DNA of 31,829 nt from JAYPAN01 sp038123715 (GTDB lineage: Bacteria > Pseudomonadota > Alphaproteobacteria > RS24): positions 1 to 31,829 of the forward strand of contig JAYPAN010000020.1 in NCBI GenBank assembly GCA_038123715.1, in the 5' to 3' direction. Shown here piece after piece: positions 1 to 8,186 of the stretch. Every line of letters starts with the position of its first letter. The first letter of the stretch is position 1. The notes beneath the pieces are model-generated. The model did not search any database, was not told where the DNA came from, and saw nothing but the letters and a program-made list of their open reading frames with translations. Made by a program: the position numbers and the translations under genes.

Positions 1-1
1 G

Positions 2-2803
2 CGCAAATCGGACGGCTTGCCGGTCGGGGCGGTGTCGGGCTTTTGCAATATGCTGTTCAAGCTGGTCAATGAAATGACGGCGGCGGAAAGCCCGACCCAT
101 TTGGCGGTGATTTTTGACGCCTCCGGCAAAAGCTTCCGCAATGAGATTTACCCCGATTACAAGGCACACCGCCCGCCCGCACCGGAAGATTTGGTGCCGC
201 AATTCCCTCTTGTGCGCGAGGCGACGCGCGCTTTCAACATCCCCGCCATTGAGCTGGAAGGCTTTGAGGCTGATGATTTGATTGCCACTTATGCCCGCGC
301 CGCCGCCGCGCAAGGCGCCAAGGTGACGATTGTTTCATCCGACAAGGATTTGATGCAACTTGTCGGCGGCACGATTGATATGGTTGACACAATGAAAGAT
401 AAAAAAATCGGCCCCGATCAGGTGGTTGAGAAATTCGGCGTGCGCCCCGACAGGGTGATTGATGTGCAATCGCTGGCCGGTGACAGTGTTGACAATGTGC
501 CGGGCGTGCCGGGCATTGGCATAAAAACGGCGGCGCAACTGATTGACGAATATGGCGATTTGGACACGCTGCTGGCGCGCGCGGCGGAAATCAAACAAAA
601 CAAACGGCGCGAAAATCTGATTGAATTTGCCGAGCAGGCGCGCATTAGCCGCCAATTGGTGACGCTGAAAACCGACACGCCCATGCCGGTCGGCTTTGGC
701 GCGATGGGGCTGGAAGACCCGACGCCGGAGGCGCTGATGGGCTTTTTGAAAGCGATGGAATTCAACACGCTGACCAAGCGCTTGGCCGCCCATTATGCGA
801 TAGATGCCGAGGCATTCACCGCTAGCGACACGCTGGCCGCCGATACCAGCGCAAAAGACAATACGGCAAATGGGGCGGCAAGCGGCGAAGCCGCGCCCTT
901 AAATGGCAGTTACGCAATTCCGCCGGCCGCCATGCCGCCTGTCACCGAAGCACAATATGAGACAGTCACCACAACCGAAGCGCTGCAAGGCTGGATAGAC
1001 CGCGCCCATGCCGCCGGTGTGGTGGCGCTGGACACAGAGACCGACGGGCTGGATGCCATGCAATGCCGCCTTGTCGGCATATCGCTGGCCGTCGCGCCCG
1101 GTGACGCCTGCTATATTCCCTTGGCGCACCGCCCGGCTGACGGGCTGGCGCTGGAAGCGGCAGAGACCGAGCAATTGCCTACCGCCACCGCGCTTGACAT
1201 GCTGCGCCCGCTGCTGGCCGATGCCTCCGTGCTGAAAATCCTGCAAAACGCCAAATTCGATTTGCAGATTTTCAATCGGCTGAATGTCGCCGTCACGCCG
1301 ATTGATGACACAATGCTGATGTCCTATGCGCTTGATGCCGGCAATCACGGGCATGGCATGGATGCGCTGTCGGAAAAATATCTCGGCCATACGCCCGTGC
1401 CGATTAAACAGCTTATCGGCACTGGCAAGGCGCAAATCACTTTCGACCTTGTGCCGGTTGACGAAGCCGCCCATTACGCGGCGGAAGATGCCGACATCAC
1501 GCTGCGGCTGTGGCAGCATTTGAAGCCGCGCCTGTCAGCCGAGGCGGTGACCAGCGTCTATGAGGGGCTGGAACGCCCGCTTGTGCCTGTGCTGCGCCAG
1601 ATGGAAGCGGCGGGCATATTGGTTGACCGGCAAGTGCTGTCGCGCCTGTCGGGTGAGTTCGCCCAAAAAATGGCCGCTATGGAAGACGGCATTTATGAGC
1701 AGGCCGGAGAGCGCTTCAACATTGCCAGCCCGAAACAGCTTGGCGATATACTGTTCGACAAAATGGGGCTGCCCGGCGGCAAGAAAACCAAAACCGGCGC
1801 ATGGGGAACCGGCGCCGATGTGCTGGAAGGGCTGGCCGCCGAAGGGCATGGGCTGGCGCATGATGTGTTGGCCTGGCGCGGATTGGCCAAGCTGAAATCC
1901 ACCTATACGGATGCGCTGCCCGAATTCATCAACCCTGAGACCGGACGCGTGCATACTTCCTACTCGCTGGCCGCCACCACCACCGGACGGCTGGCATCAT
2001 CCGACCCGAATTTGCAAAACATCCCCATTCGCACGCAAGACGGGCGACGCATCCGCACCGCCTTTGTCGCCCCGCAAGGCCGGGTGCTGGTCAGTGCCGA
2101 TTACAGCCAGATTGAGCTGCGGATATTGGCGCATATGGCCGCCATTGACAGCCTGCGCCAAGCCTTTGCCGACGGCCAAGACATTCACGCCATGACCGCC
2201 TCAGAAATGTTTGGCGTGCCATTGGCAGATATGACGCCGGATGTGCGCCGCCGCGCCAAGGCAATTAATTTCGGCATTATTTACGGCATTTCCGCCTTTG
2301 GCCTTGCCAACCAGCTCGGCATTTCGCGCAGCGAAGCAGGCGATTACATCAAAGCCTATTTCGAGAAATTCCCCGGCATTAAAGACTATATGGAAGCCAC
2401 CAAAACCGAGGCGCGCGCGCAAGGCTATGTGGCGACTTTATTTGGCCGCAAAATCCATGTGGCGGAAATCAATGCCAAGATTCCCGCCCGCCGCGCCTTT
2501 GCCGAGCGCGCCGCAATTAACGCGCCCATTCAAGGCACAGCCGCCGACATCATCCGCCGCGCCATGGTCGCCATGCCACCGGCACTGGAAGCGGCCGGTC
2601 TGACCGACGCCAAAACCGGCGACGCCCACATGCTGCTGCAAGTGCATGATGAGCTGATTTTTGAAGTGGCCGAAGACCAAGCCGCCGCGCTGACCGACAC
2701 AGTGCGCGCCGTGATGGAAAATGCCTGCGCCCCGCGCCTCACCCTCTCCGTGCCACTGGTCGTCGATGCCGAAGCCGCCCGCAATTGGGACGAAGCGCAT
2801 TAA
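2..2803 (+). CDS. polA: DNA polymerase I, 5'-truncated by the window edge
   Basis: DNA polymerase I fills gaps and removes RNA primers in repair and lagging-strand synthesis. The reading frame is open from base 2 with no start codon, so the true start lies upstream. Residue numbers below count from the TTG at 17. The 5'-3' exonuclease domain (about 1-290) shows FDASGKSFRNEIYPDYKAHR, EGFEADD, SSDKDL and the helix-hairpin-helix segment LAGDSVDNVPGVPGIGIKT. The 3'-5' proofreading domain (about 310-500) keeps its acidic residues: D339 and E341 in DTETDG, D415 in NAKFD and D491 in YAAEDAD, so proofreading should be active. The polymerase domain has motif A (VSADYSQIELRI, D695), motif B (RRRAKAINFGIIYG, 743-757) and motif C (QVHDELIFE, H877-D878-E879). 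The C-terminus is complete. A repeat-bearing spacer follows, with no T-tract terminator for this strand. Confidence 0.97.
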   Translation, partial: RKSDGLPVGAVSGFCNMLFKLVNEMTAAESPTHLAVIFDASGKSFRNEIYPDYKAHRPPAPEDLVPQFPLVREATRAFNIPAIELEGFEADDLIATYARAAAAQGAKVTIVSSDKDLMQLVGGTIDMVDTMKDKKIGPDQVVEKFGVRPDRVIDVQSLAGDSVDNVPGVPGIGIKTAAQLIDEYGDLDTLLARAAEIKQNKRRENLIEFAEQARISRQLVTLKTDTPMPVGFGAMGLEDPTPEALMGFLKAMEFNTLTKRLAAHYAIDAEAFTASDTLAADTSAKDNTANGAASGEAAPLNGSYAIPPAAMPPVTEAQYETVTTTEALQGWIDRAHAAGVVALDTETDGLDAMQCRLVGISLAVAPGDACYIPLAHRPADGLALEAAETEQLPTATALDMLRPLLADASVLKILQNAKFDLQIFNRLNVAVTPIDDTMLMSYALDAGNHGHGMDALSEKYLGHTPVPIKQLIGTGKAQITFDLVPVDEAAHYAAEDADITLRLWQHLKPRLSAEAVTSVYEGLERPLVPVLRQMEAAGILVDRQVLSRLSGEFAQKMAAMEDGIYEQAGERFNIASPKQLGDILFDKMGLPGGKKTKTGAWGTGADVLEGLAAEGHGLAHDVLAWRGLAKLKSTYTDALPEFINPETGRVHTSYSLAATTTGRLASSDPNLQNIPIRTQDGRRIRTAFVAPQGRVLVSADYSQIELRILAHMAAIDSLRQAFADGQDIHAMTASEMFGVPLADMTPDVRRRAKAINFGIIYGISAFGLANQLGISRSEAGDYIKAYFEKFPGIKDYMEATKTEARAQGYVATLFGRKIHVAEINAKIPARRAFAERAAINAPIQGTAADIIRRAMVAMPPALEAAGLTDAKTGDAHMLLQVHDELIFEVAEDQAAALTDTVRAVMENACAPRLTLSVPLVVDAEAARNWDEAH

Positions 2804-2806
2804 GTC

Positions 2807-2876
2807 TCTTTTGGCGGAGGCTTGGCCTGTCGCCCGCCCGCCAAAACGGGACGCCATCCGCTGACGCGGTTGGACG
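2807..2876 (+). repeat. dispersed palindromic element, copy 1
   Basis: The order is TCTTTTGG, a 24-base variable loop, CGCCAAAA, then CGGGACGCCA and a hairpin with arms 2854-2861 and 2866-2873 around the loop TGAC, ending in TTGGACG. The same arrangement occurs on the minus strand at 31618-31689. The hairpin here has one T-T mismatch in eight pairs. It lies in the polA-pckA spacer. Its function is not known to me. Confidence 0.7.
2809..2839 (+). repeat. 31-bp direct repeat, copy 1
   Basis: This 31-bp sequence begins TTTTGGCGGAGGCTTGG and recurs without mismatch at 2885-2915, 76 bp downstream. Its first nine bases pair with CCGCCAAAA at 2838-2846, giving a long-loop stem. It forms the left part of the dispersed element at 2807-2876. 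Confidence 0.9.
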
Positions 2877-2884
2877 GGTGTTTA

Positions 2885-2915
2885 TTTTGGCGGAGGCTTG
2901 GCCTGTCGCCCGCCC
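2885..2915 (+). repeat. 31-bp direct repeat, copy 2
   Basis: This is an exact second copy of 2809-2839. Unlike copy 1, it is not followed by the CCAAAA-CGGGACGCCA hairpin half. It runs instead into the pckA terminator, so it looks like a partial element. Confidence 0.9.
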
Positions 2916-2918
2916 ATG

Positions 2919-2942
2919 AAAAAGGGGGGCGTCCAGCCCCCC
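2919..2942 (-). terminator. Rho-independent terminator of pckA
   Basis: On the minus strand, 25 bases after the pckA stop, there is a perfect 7-bp G/C stem (plus-strand arms GGGGGGC at 2924-2930 and GCCCCCC at 2936-2942) with a 5-base loop. It is followed by five T residues (plus-strand A run 2919-2923). Confidence 0.88.
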
Positions 2943-2967
2943 AATTCATCCCACCAAGAGGCCGGAA

Positions 2968-4569
2968 TTATTCGGCGGCCAGCGCCGCGGCGCGGACATT
3001 ATCATCCACATGGTCGAGGAATTTCTCGAAATTATCGACAAACATAGCAACCAGCTTGGCCGCTTGCATGTCATAGGCTGCCCCATCGGCCCAAGTGTCG
3101 CGCGGGTTCAAAATGCTGCTGTCCACACCCGGCACGGCCACCGGCACATCAAAGCCGAAATGGGCATCTGTGCGGAACTCTGCATTGTTCAAACTGCCAT
3201 CCAAAGCGGCGGAAAGCAGCGCCCGCGTCTCTTTAATCGGCATGCGATTGCCCGTGCCGTAAGCACCGCCCGTCCAGCCCGTATTGACCAGCCAGCAGCT
3301 TGCGCCATGCCCGGCAATCAAATCGCGCAGCAAATTGCCATATTCCGACGGGTGACGCGGCATGAAGGGCGCGCCGAAACAAGTGGAAAATGTCGCTTCC
3401 GGCTCGGTCACGCCTTTTTCCGTGCCGGCCACTTTTGCCGTATAGCCCGACAAAAAGTGATACATGGCTTGGCTCGGCGTCAGCCGCGCAATGGGCGGCA
3501 ACACGCCAAAGGCATCGGCTGTCAGCATAATAATCGTTTGCGGGTGTCCCGCCGTGCCGGTTGCCGACGCATTGGGGATGAAAGAAAGCGGATAAGCGCC
3601 GCGCGAGTTTTCCGCCAGACTGTTATCGTCAAAATCCAGCGTCCGGCTTTGCGGATCCATCACCACATTTTCCAGCACTGTGCCGAATCGCTGCGTGGTG
3701 GCATAGATTTCCGGCTCGGCCTCGGCTGACAGGTTAATCATTTTGGCGTAGCAGCCGCCCTCAAAATTAAACAGGCCATTTTCCGACCAGCCATGCTCAT
3801 CATCGCCGATAAGCACGCGGTTCGGGTCAGCCGAAAGCGTGGTTTTGCCCGTGCCACTCAGGCCGAAAAACACCGCGCTGTCGCCCGCCTTGCCCATATT
3901 GACCGAGCAATGCATGGGCATGACGCGCTTGGGCGGCAAAGTGTAATTGAGCATGGAGAAAACCGATTTCTTGGTCTCACCGGCATAGGATGTGCCGACA
4001 ATCAGCACGATTTTCTTGTCGAAATTCACCGCAATCATGGTCTCGCTGCGCGCGCCGTGCCGCGCCGGGTCGGCCTTGAAGCTGGGGAAATTGAGTATCA
4101 CAAATTCCGGGTCAAAACCGTCCAGCTCTTGCGTTTGCGGCTCAATCAGCAGGTTTTGAATAAACAGCGAATGCCAAGCCAGCTCGGTAATCACCCGTGT
4201 CGGCAGGCGGTGTGTGGCGTCCGCCCCGCCAAATAAATCCTGCACCAGCAATTCCTTGCCCGCCGCATGCGTCAGCATGTCTTGGTGCAGCGCATCGAAC
4301 TGCGCGGCGGTCATTGATTTATTATTGTCCCACCAAACATTGTCTTCAGTTGTGGCGTCACGAACGATGAACTTGTCCTGCGCCGAACGCCCTGTATGGG
4401 CGCCGGTTTTCACCAAAAGCGCGCCATGGCCGGTGATTTCACCTTCGCCACGCGCCAGCGCCATTTCATATATTTGTGCCGGTCTTAAATTCCAATAAAC
4501 TTTTGCGGCGGCACCAAGCCCCTGAAGGTCAATGCCATTCCTGCTTCCATGATAGCCAAATTGTTCCAT
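2968..4569 (-). CDS. pckA: phosphoenolpyruvate carboxykinase (ATP)
   Basis: This enzyme catalyses the ATP-dependent decarboxylation of oxaloacetate to phosphoenolpyruvate, the first committed step of gluconeogenesis, in the cytoplasm. The protein has 533 residues, the usual length of the ATP-type family. Visible motifs are the substrate-binding RSAQDKFIV (61-69), the segment YAGETKKSVF around 195-204, the P-loop GLSGTGKTT (236-244) and the kinase-2 metal site LIGDDEHGW (253-261). The ATG start at 4569 is preceded by GGGGAGA about 11 bases upstream. A good intrinsic terminator follows the stop. The gene is divergent from chvI, an arrangement conserved in many alphaproteobacteria. In rhizobia and Agrobacterium, ChvI-type regulators are linked to pckA expression, so control by its neighbour is plausible here, but that is inference. 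Confidence 0.97.
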   Translation of the reverse strand: MEQFGYHGSRNGIDLQGLGAAAKVYWNLRPAQIYEMALARGEGEITGHGALLVKTGAHTGRSAQDKFIVRDATTEDNVWWDNNKSMTAAQFDALHQDMLTHAAGKELLVQDLFGGADATHRLPTRVITELAWHSLFIQNLLIEPQTQELDGFDPEFVILNFPSFKADPARHGARSETMIAVNFDKKIVLIVGTSYAGETKKSVFSMLNYTLPPKRVMPMHCSVNMGKAGDSAVFFGLSGTGKTTLSADPNRVLIGDDEHGWSENGLFNFEGGCYAKMINLSAEAEPEIYATTQRFGTVLENVVMDPQSRTLDFDDNSLAENSRGAYPLSFIPNASATGTAGHPQTIIMLTADAFGVLPPIARLTPSQAMYHFLSGYTAKVAGTEKGVTEPEATFSTCFGAPFMPRHPSEYGNLLRDLIAGHGASCWLVNTGWTGGAYGTGNRMPIKETRALLSAALDGSLNNAEFRTDAHFGFDVPVAVPGVDSSILNPRDTWADGAAYDMQAAKLVAMFVDNFEKFLDHVDDNVRAAALAAE

Positions 4570-4620
4570 GCCGGCTGTTTCTCCCCTAGCCTGCTGCGAT
4601 TGTGACGAATCCTGACGCCA

Positions 4621-4670
4621 TGGGGCGGACTATATTTGAGAATTGTCTGTAAGACAAGTAAACCGCCCCA
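4621..4670. promoter_or_regulatory. two overlapping dyads in the pckA/chvI divergent control region
   Basis: The outer inverted repeat has 8-bp arms TGGGGCGG (4621-4628) and CCGCCCCA (4663-4670). Inside it is a perfect 6-3-6 dyad, TTGTCT-GTA-AGACAA (4643-4657). A third copy of the heptamer TGGGGCG is at 4713-4719. The dyads cover the proposed pckA promoter, the position expected for a transcription factor. The identity of the factor is not shown by the sequence. Confidence 0.5.
4629..4657 (-). promoter_or_regulatory. candidate sigma70-type pckA promoter
   Basis: Read on the minus strand, TTGTCT (4657-4652) is separated by 17 bases from TATAGT (4634-4629), which matches the -10 consensus at five of six positions. 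Transcription would start near 4622, giving a leader of about 50 bases before the pckA ATG at 4569. The -35 hexamer is one arm of the dyad at 4643-4657. Confidence 0.5.
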
Positions 4671-4776
4671 AGCCTGCCACAATTGGCGTGGACAATCCTT
4701 ATGCACAAGCAATGGGGCGAAAATACTGTTTTTCCAAGCCGCCCGCATCCGCTACTAATGGGCATGGAGGCGCATA

Positions 4777-5496
4777 ATGACACAAATCATTCTGGTCGAT
4801 GATGATGCGAATATACTGACGACCGTGCGTATGGCGTTGGAGGGAGAAGGCTTCAAAACCCGCAGCTTTACTGATGGTCATGCGGCGCTGGAATCGCTGG
4901 CTGCATCGCCTGCCGATATAGGCGTTTTCGACATTAAAATGCCGCGCATGGATGGGCTGGAATTGCTGCGCCGCCTGCGCGAAAAAAGCCAGATGCCCGT
5001 GGTTTTTCTGACCTCCAAGGATGACGAGATTGATGAGGTTTTCGGCCTGAAAATGGGGGCGGATGACTATATCACCAAGCCGTTTTCCCAACGCTTGCTG
5101 ATTGAGCGCATCCGCGCCGTTTTGCGCCGCAGCAAGGCGCGCGCCGGCGCCAGCGAAGCATCGCCGACCGGCACAGCGTCCGGCGCCGACAGTGCGCGAT
5201 TGGAGCGCGGTGACTTGCTGCTCGACGCCGAGCGCCATGACTGTTTGTGGCAAAACCGACCGGTCAATCTGACCGTCACCGAATTTCTGATTCTGGAATC
5301 TCTGGCGCAGCGTCCGGGTGTGGTAAAAAGTCGCGATGCGCTGATGGATGCCGCCTATGACGACCAGATTTATGTCGATGACCGCACGATTGACAGCCAT
5401 ATCAAACGCCTGCGCCGCAAGTTTCGCGCCGTTGATGACCGGTTTGACGCAATTGAAACCCTGTATGGCGTCGGCTATCGCTACAAGGCGCGCTAG
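4777..5496 (+). CDS. chvI: OmpR-family response regulator ChvI
   Basis: This is the DNA-binding response regulator of the ChvG-ChvI (ExoS-ChvI, BvrS-BvrR) envelope and acid-stress system. Its 239 residues comprise a receiver domain (about 1-120) with acidic pocket DDD at 8-10, phospho-acceptor D52 in FDIKMPRMDG and K101 in TKPFS, then a linker of about 20 residues rich in Ala, Ser and Gly. The winged-helix effector domain (about 143-237) contains LTVTEFLILESLA, DDRTIDSHIKRLRRKF and YGVGYRY. The ATG has a strong GGAGG six bases upstream. The kinase gene begins at the very next base after the stop, so the two are certainly co-transcribed. The specific ChvI assignment rests on the pckA divergence and the chvG-hprK-EIIA-HPr gene order as well as the sequence. 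Confidence 0.92.
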   Translation: MTQIILVDDDANILTTVRMALEGEGFKTRSFTDGHAALESLAASPADIGVFDIKMPRMDGLELLRRLREKSQMPVVFLTSKDDEIDEVFGLKMGADDYITKPFSQRLLIERIRAVLRRSKARAGASEASPTGTASGADSARLERGDLLLDAERHDCLWQNRPVNLTVTEFLILESLAQRPGVVKSRDALMDAAYDDQIYVDDRTIDSHIKRLRRKFRAVDDRFDAIETLYGVGYRYKAR

Positions 5497-7188
5497 GTGA
5501 TGGCCTGGCTGAAATATCTGCACATGCCGGGGCCGACCCGGTTGCTGCCGCGTTTGGTGTTTTTGAACATGCTCGGTCTGGTGGTGCTGTCGGGCGGGTT
5601 TTTGCTGCTGTCGGAATCGCGCCAAGTGCTGACCAATGCCTATAAGCAAAGCCTTGAGGCGCAAGCGCGCATTATTGCCGGTGCGCTGGGTCAAGCGGTC
5701 AATAATGAGCCGTTTCAGTTTCTCGAACCCTCGCTGCTTGGGCGCATATTGTCAGACCGGCGCGGTGCCAATTGGCAAGTGCGCGAGGCCGAGCGCATTA
5801 TGCGCCGCGTTGGCGGGGTCAGCAATGCGCGACTGCGCCTGTATGGGCGCGACGGGCGGCTGCTGATTGACAGCGCACAAATGGACAGAAGCATTGGCGT
5901 GATTTCGCGCCAATTGCCGCCCTTGCCCGGTGCCAGCGGCATGCCCGTTTGGTATGACCGGATGAAAATCGGGCTGGAGCGTATAGTGCGCGGTGAAGCG
6001 CCCATATTGTCGGAAATTATTGCCGCCGATGGCTATCAATTGCCGGAAGTCGCCTCGGCGCTGAAAGGTCGTGTCGGCAGCCTGCAAAGGCGCAGCGCCG
6101 ATGGCGAGGATGTGCTGACCGTCGCCGTGCCAGTGCAGGGCTACCGCGCCATTATCGGCGCTTTGATGCTGTCCACCCCGCCCGGCGAGATTGACCAAAT
6201 CATCGCGCAGGAACGCCGCGTTGTGCTGGAACTCTCGGCATTGGCATTGGGGGTCAGCCTGATGACCTCAGTGCTGATTGCCGGCATGGTGGTGGTTCCG
6301 GTGCGGCGGCTGGCAGGCGCTATGCGCGGCTTCGGCCAGAACACGCCGAGCCTGCCAGGCCTTGATACTGTGCCGGATTTCTCGCGCCGCAGCGACGAGA
6401 TTGGCGAATTATCCGAAGCCCTGCGCGATATGCTGCGCCAGCTGTTGCAACGCATCAATATGATTGACCGTTTTGCCGCCGATGTGGCGCATGAGCTGAA
6501 AAATCCGCTAACCTCTCTGCACAGCGCGGTGCAGAGCCTGCCAAGCGCCAAGGATGCGGCGCAAAAGGCGCAATTATTGGCGATTATCGAACAAGATGTG
6601 TTCCGCCTGAACCGGCTGATATCCGATATTTCAAATGCCACAAGGCTGGATGCCGAGCTGAATCGCGGCGAGACGGAGCGCTTTGACCTGTCGGAAATGG
6701 CGCGCGATATTGGCGATGGGCTGGCTCAGACCATGCAGGACAATGCCGGTGCGACGCTAACTATCCGCGCCGATGCGGTCTGCCCGATATGGGCGCAAAA
6801 ACCGCGTATCGCGCAGATTATCACCAATCTTCTGGCCAATGCCGCCTCTTTCTCACCGCAAGGCGGCCAAATCATGCTCACTGTGCGCCCCAACCAGACC
6901 CAAGTTGAACTGATTGTCGCCGATGAGGGGCCGGGCGTGGCCGAAGACATGCGGGAACGCATTTTTGAGCGCTTCTACACAGATCGCGGTCATGCGCCGG
7001 AACACAACTCAAAATCCGGCAGTGACCGCAATCTGGTAGAGGACACACATTCCGGCCTGGGGTTGAGTATTTCGCGCCAAATCGCGCGCGCCCATGGCGG
7101 CGAATTGGTGGCTGCCAACCGGCCTGACGGGACAGGGGCTTATTTCACCCTGACTTTGCCATTGGCGACCGCTGAAAGTGCCGCCTGA
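5497..7188 (+). CDS. chvG: sensor histidine kinase ChvG
   Basis: This is the membrane-bound sensor partner of ChvI. Its 563 residues comprise a short cytoplasmic N-terminus, TM1 at about 17-38, a periplasmic sensor region of about 200 residues (40-241), TM2 at about 242-268, a HAMP linker, a dimerisation domain with catalytic H332 in ADVAHELKNPLTS, and an ATPase domain with an N-box (IAQIITNLLANAASFS), DEGPGV and GLGLSI. The GTG at 5497 directly abuts the chvI stop. An ATG one codon later is an equally possible start. The stop overlaps the hprK ATG in TGATG, which points to translational coupling. In rhizobia the periplasmic repressor ExoR controls the orthologue; no exoR is in this window. 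Confidence 0.92.
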   Translation: MMAWLKYLHMPGPTRLLPRLVFLNMLGLVVLSGGFLLLSESRQVLTNAYKQSLEAQARIIAGALGQAVNNEPFQFLEPSLLGRILSDRRGANWQVREAERIMRRVGGVSNARLRLYGRDGRLLIDSAQMDRSIGVISRQLPPLPGASGMPVWYDRMKIGLERIVRGEAPILSEIIAADGYQLPEVASALKGRVGSLQRRSADGEDVLTVAVPVQGYRAIIGALMLSTPPGEIDQIIAQERRVVLELSALALGVSLMTSVLIAGMVVVPVRRLAGAMRGFGQNTPSLPGLDTVPDFSRRSDEIGELSEALRDMLRQLLQRINMIDRFAADVAHELKNPLTSLHSAVQSLPSAKDAAQKAQLLAIIEQDVFRLNRLISDISNATRLDAELNRGETERFDLSEMARDIGDGLAQTMQDNAGATLTIRADAVCPIWAQKPRIAQIITNLLANAASFSPQGGQIMLTVRPNQTQVELIVADEGPGVAEDMRERIFERFYTDRGHAPEHNSKSGSDRNLVEDTHSGLGLSISRQIARAHGGELVAANRPDGTGAYFTLTLPLATAESAA

Positions 7189-7676
7189 TGGCAACCCAAG
7201 AGACACATAAGCCAATGCGATGCCATGCCTCGGCCATTGCCTTGCCGCAAGGCGGGGTATTGCTGCTCGGCGACTCCGGCAGCGGCAAATCCAGCCTCGC
7301 CTATCGGCTGCTGCGCCATTATGGCGGCCAGCTTGTCGGTGATGATTATGTCGATATTGCGCTGACCAAGGGGCGGCTGACCGCCCATAGCGTTGCCACA
7401 CTGGCCGGCCTTTTGGAATTGCGCGGCCTCGGCCTTGTGCGGCGGGCGCATATTGACAGCACGGTGCTGGATATGGCGGTTCAATTAGTGCCGCGCGCTG
7501 ACGTGCCGCGCCTGCCGGAAGCTAATCACTGGCAGCAGGGCGCTTGTCACTTGCCGCTGTTGAAATTGCATGCTTTTGATTTGGCGACGCCGGATATTAT
7601 TTGCGCCGCCCTGCCAGTGTTGAAAGCAGATGGCTTTCCCGAAAATGGCATTTGGTCGCTGGCCGACACGGAATGA
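7188..7676 (+). CDS. hprK: HPr kinase/phosphorylase, short alphaproteobacterial form
   Basis: This enzyme phosphorylates and dephosphorylates HPr on a serine using ATP or phosphate, in the cytoplasm. Only the catalytic domain is present: 162 residues against about 310 for the Firmicute enzyme, so the N-terminal domain is missing, as is normal in alphaproteobacteria. The P-loop is GDSGSGKSS (28-36), followed by VGDDYVDI (50-57) and the family signature LELRGLGLV (76-84). The ATG overlaps the chvG stop by one base, tying kinase expression to the ChvIG operon. The substrate HPr, with its target serine, is two genes downstream. Confidence 0.9.
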   Translation: MATQETHKPMRCHASAIALPQGGVLLLGDSGSGKSSLAYRLLRHYGGQLVGDDYVDIALTKGRLTAHSVATLAGLLELRGLGLVRRAHIDSTVLDMAVQLVPRADVPRLPEANHWQQGACHLPLLKLHAFDLATPDIICAALPVLKADGFPENGIWSLADTE

Positions 7677-7759
7677 AACCGAAAACACTGCCCGAAAAGC
7701 GTAAAATCCTTGCCAAGCGCGGGGAATAAAGAGAAATTGGACAAAACAGGAGTGCAGCA

Positions 7760-8167
7760 ATGATTGGTATGGTGCTTGTAACCCATGGCGGGCTGGCCGA
7801 TGAATTCAGGGCGGCGCTTGAGCATGTTGTCGGTGTGCAGGAAAAACTGAAAACCATTTCAATCGGCCCGGATGATGATATGGAGCAAAGGCGGCAGGAT
7901 ATTGTCTCGGCCATTGCCGATGTCGATGACGGCAAGGGTGTTATTCTGCTAACCGATATGTTTGGCGGCACGCCTTCCAATCTGGCTATTTCCCTGCTCG
8001 ACAAAGACAAGGTAGAAGTGGTCGCCGGTATCAACCTGCCCATGCTTATCAAGCTGGCCAGTGTGCGCGATAATCTGCCTTTGGCCGAGGCGGTGATGCA
8101 GGCCAAGGAGGCGGCGCGCAAATATATTTCCGTCGCCAGTGAAGTGCTGGCCGGGTCATCTGATTGA
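7760..8167 (+). CDS. PTS EIIA component, mannose/fructose family
   Basis: This is a 135-residue cytoplasmic EIIA-Man-fold protein that accepts phosphate from HPr. The phosphorylatable H9 lies in MVLVTHGGLA, and the central motif LLTDMFGGTPSNLA is typical of the family. No sugar permease (EIIB, EIIC or EIID) is nearby, which fits the regulatory PTS of alphaproteobacteria rather than a sugar transporter. The equivalent gene is often called manX or ptsA, and I leave the symbol blank. AGGAG lies six to seven bases before the ATG. The 83-base spacer after hprK contains no convincing promoter or terminator. Confidence 0.9.
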   Translation: MIGMVLVTHGGLADEFRAALEHVVGVQEKLKTISIGPDDDMEQRRQDIVSAIADVDDGKGVILLTDMFGGTPSNLAISLLDKDKVEVVAGINLPMLIKLASVRDNLPLAEAVMQAKEAARKYISVASEVLAGSSD

Positions 8168-8186
8168 CCGGCTGCCTGACTGCCCC

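Noticed and set aside
4699..5694. 331-codon open frame on the minus strand across chvI
   Set aside because: It is antisense to a clearly conserved response regulator, is Gln/Arg/His-rich as shadow frames are in this composition, and has no recognisable domain.
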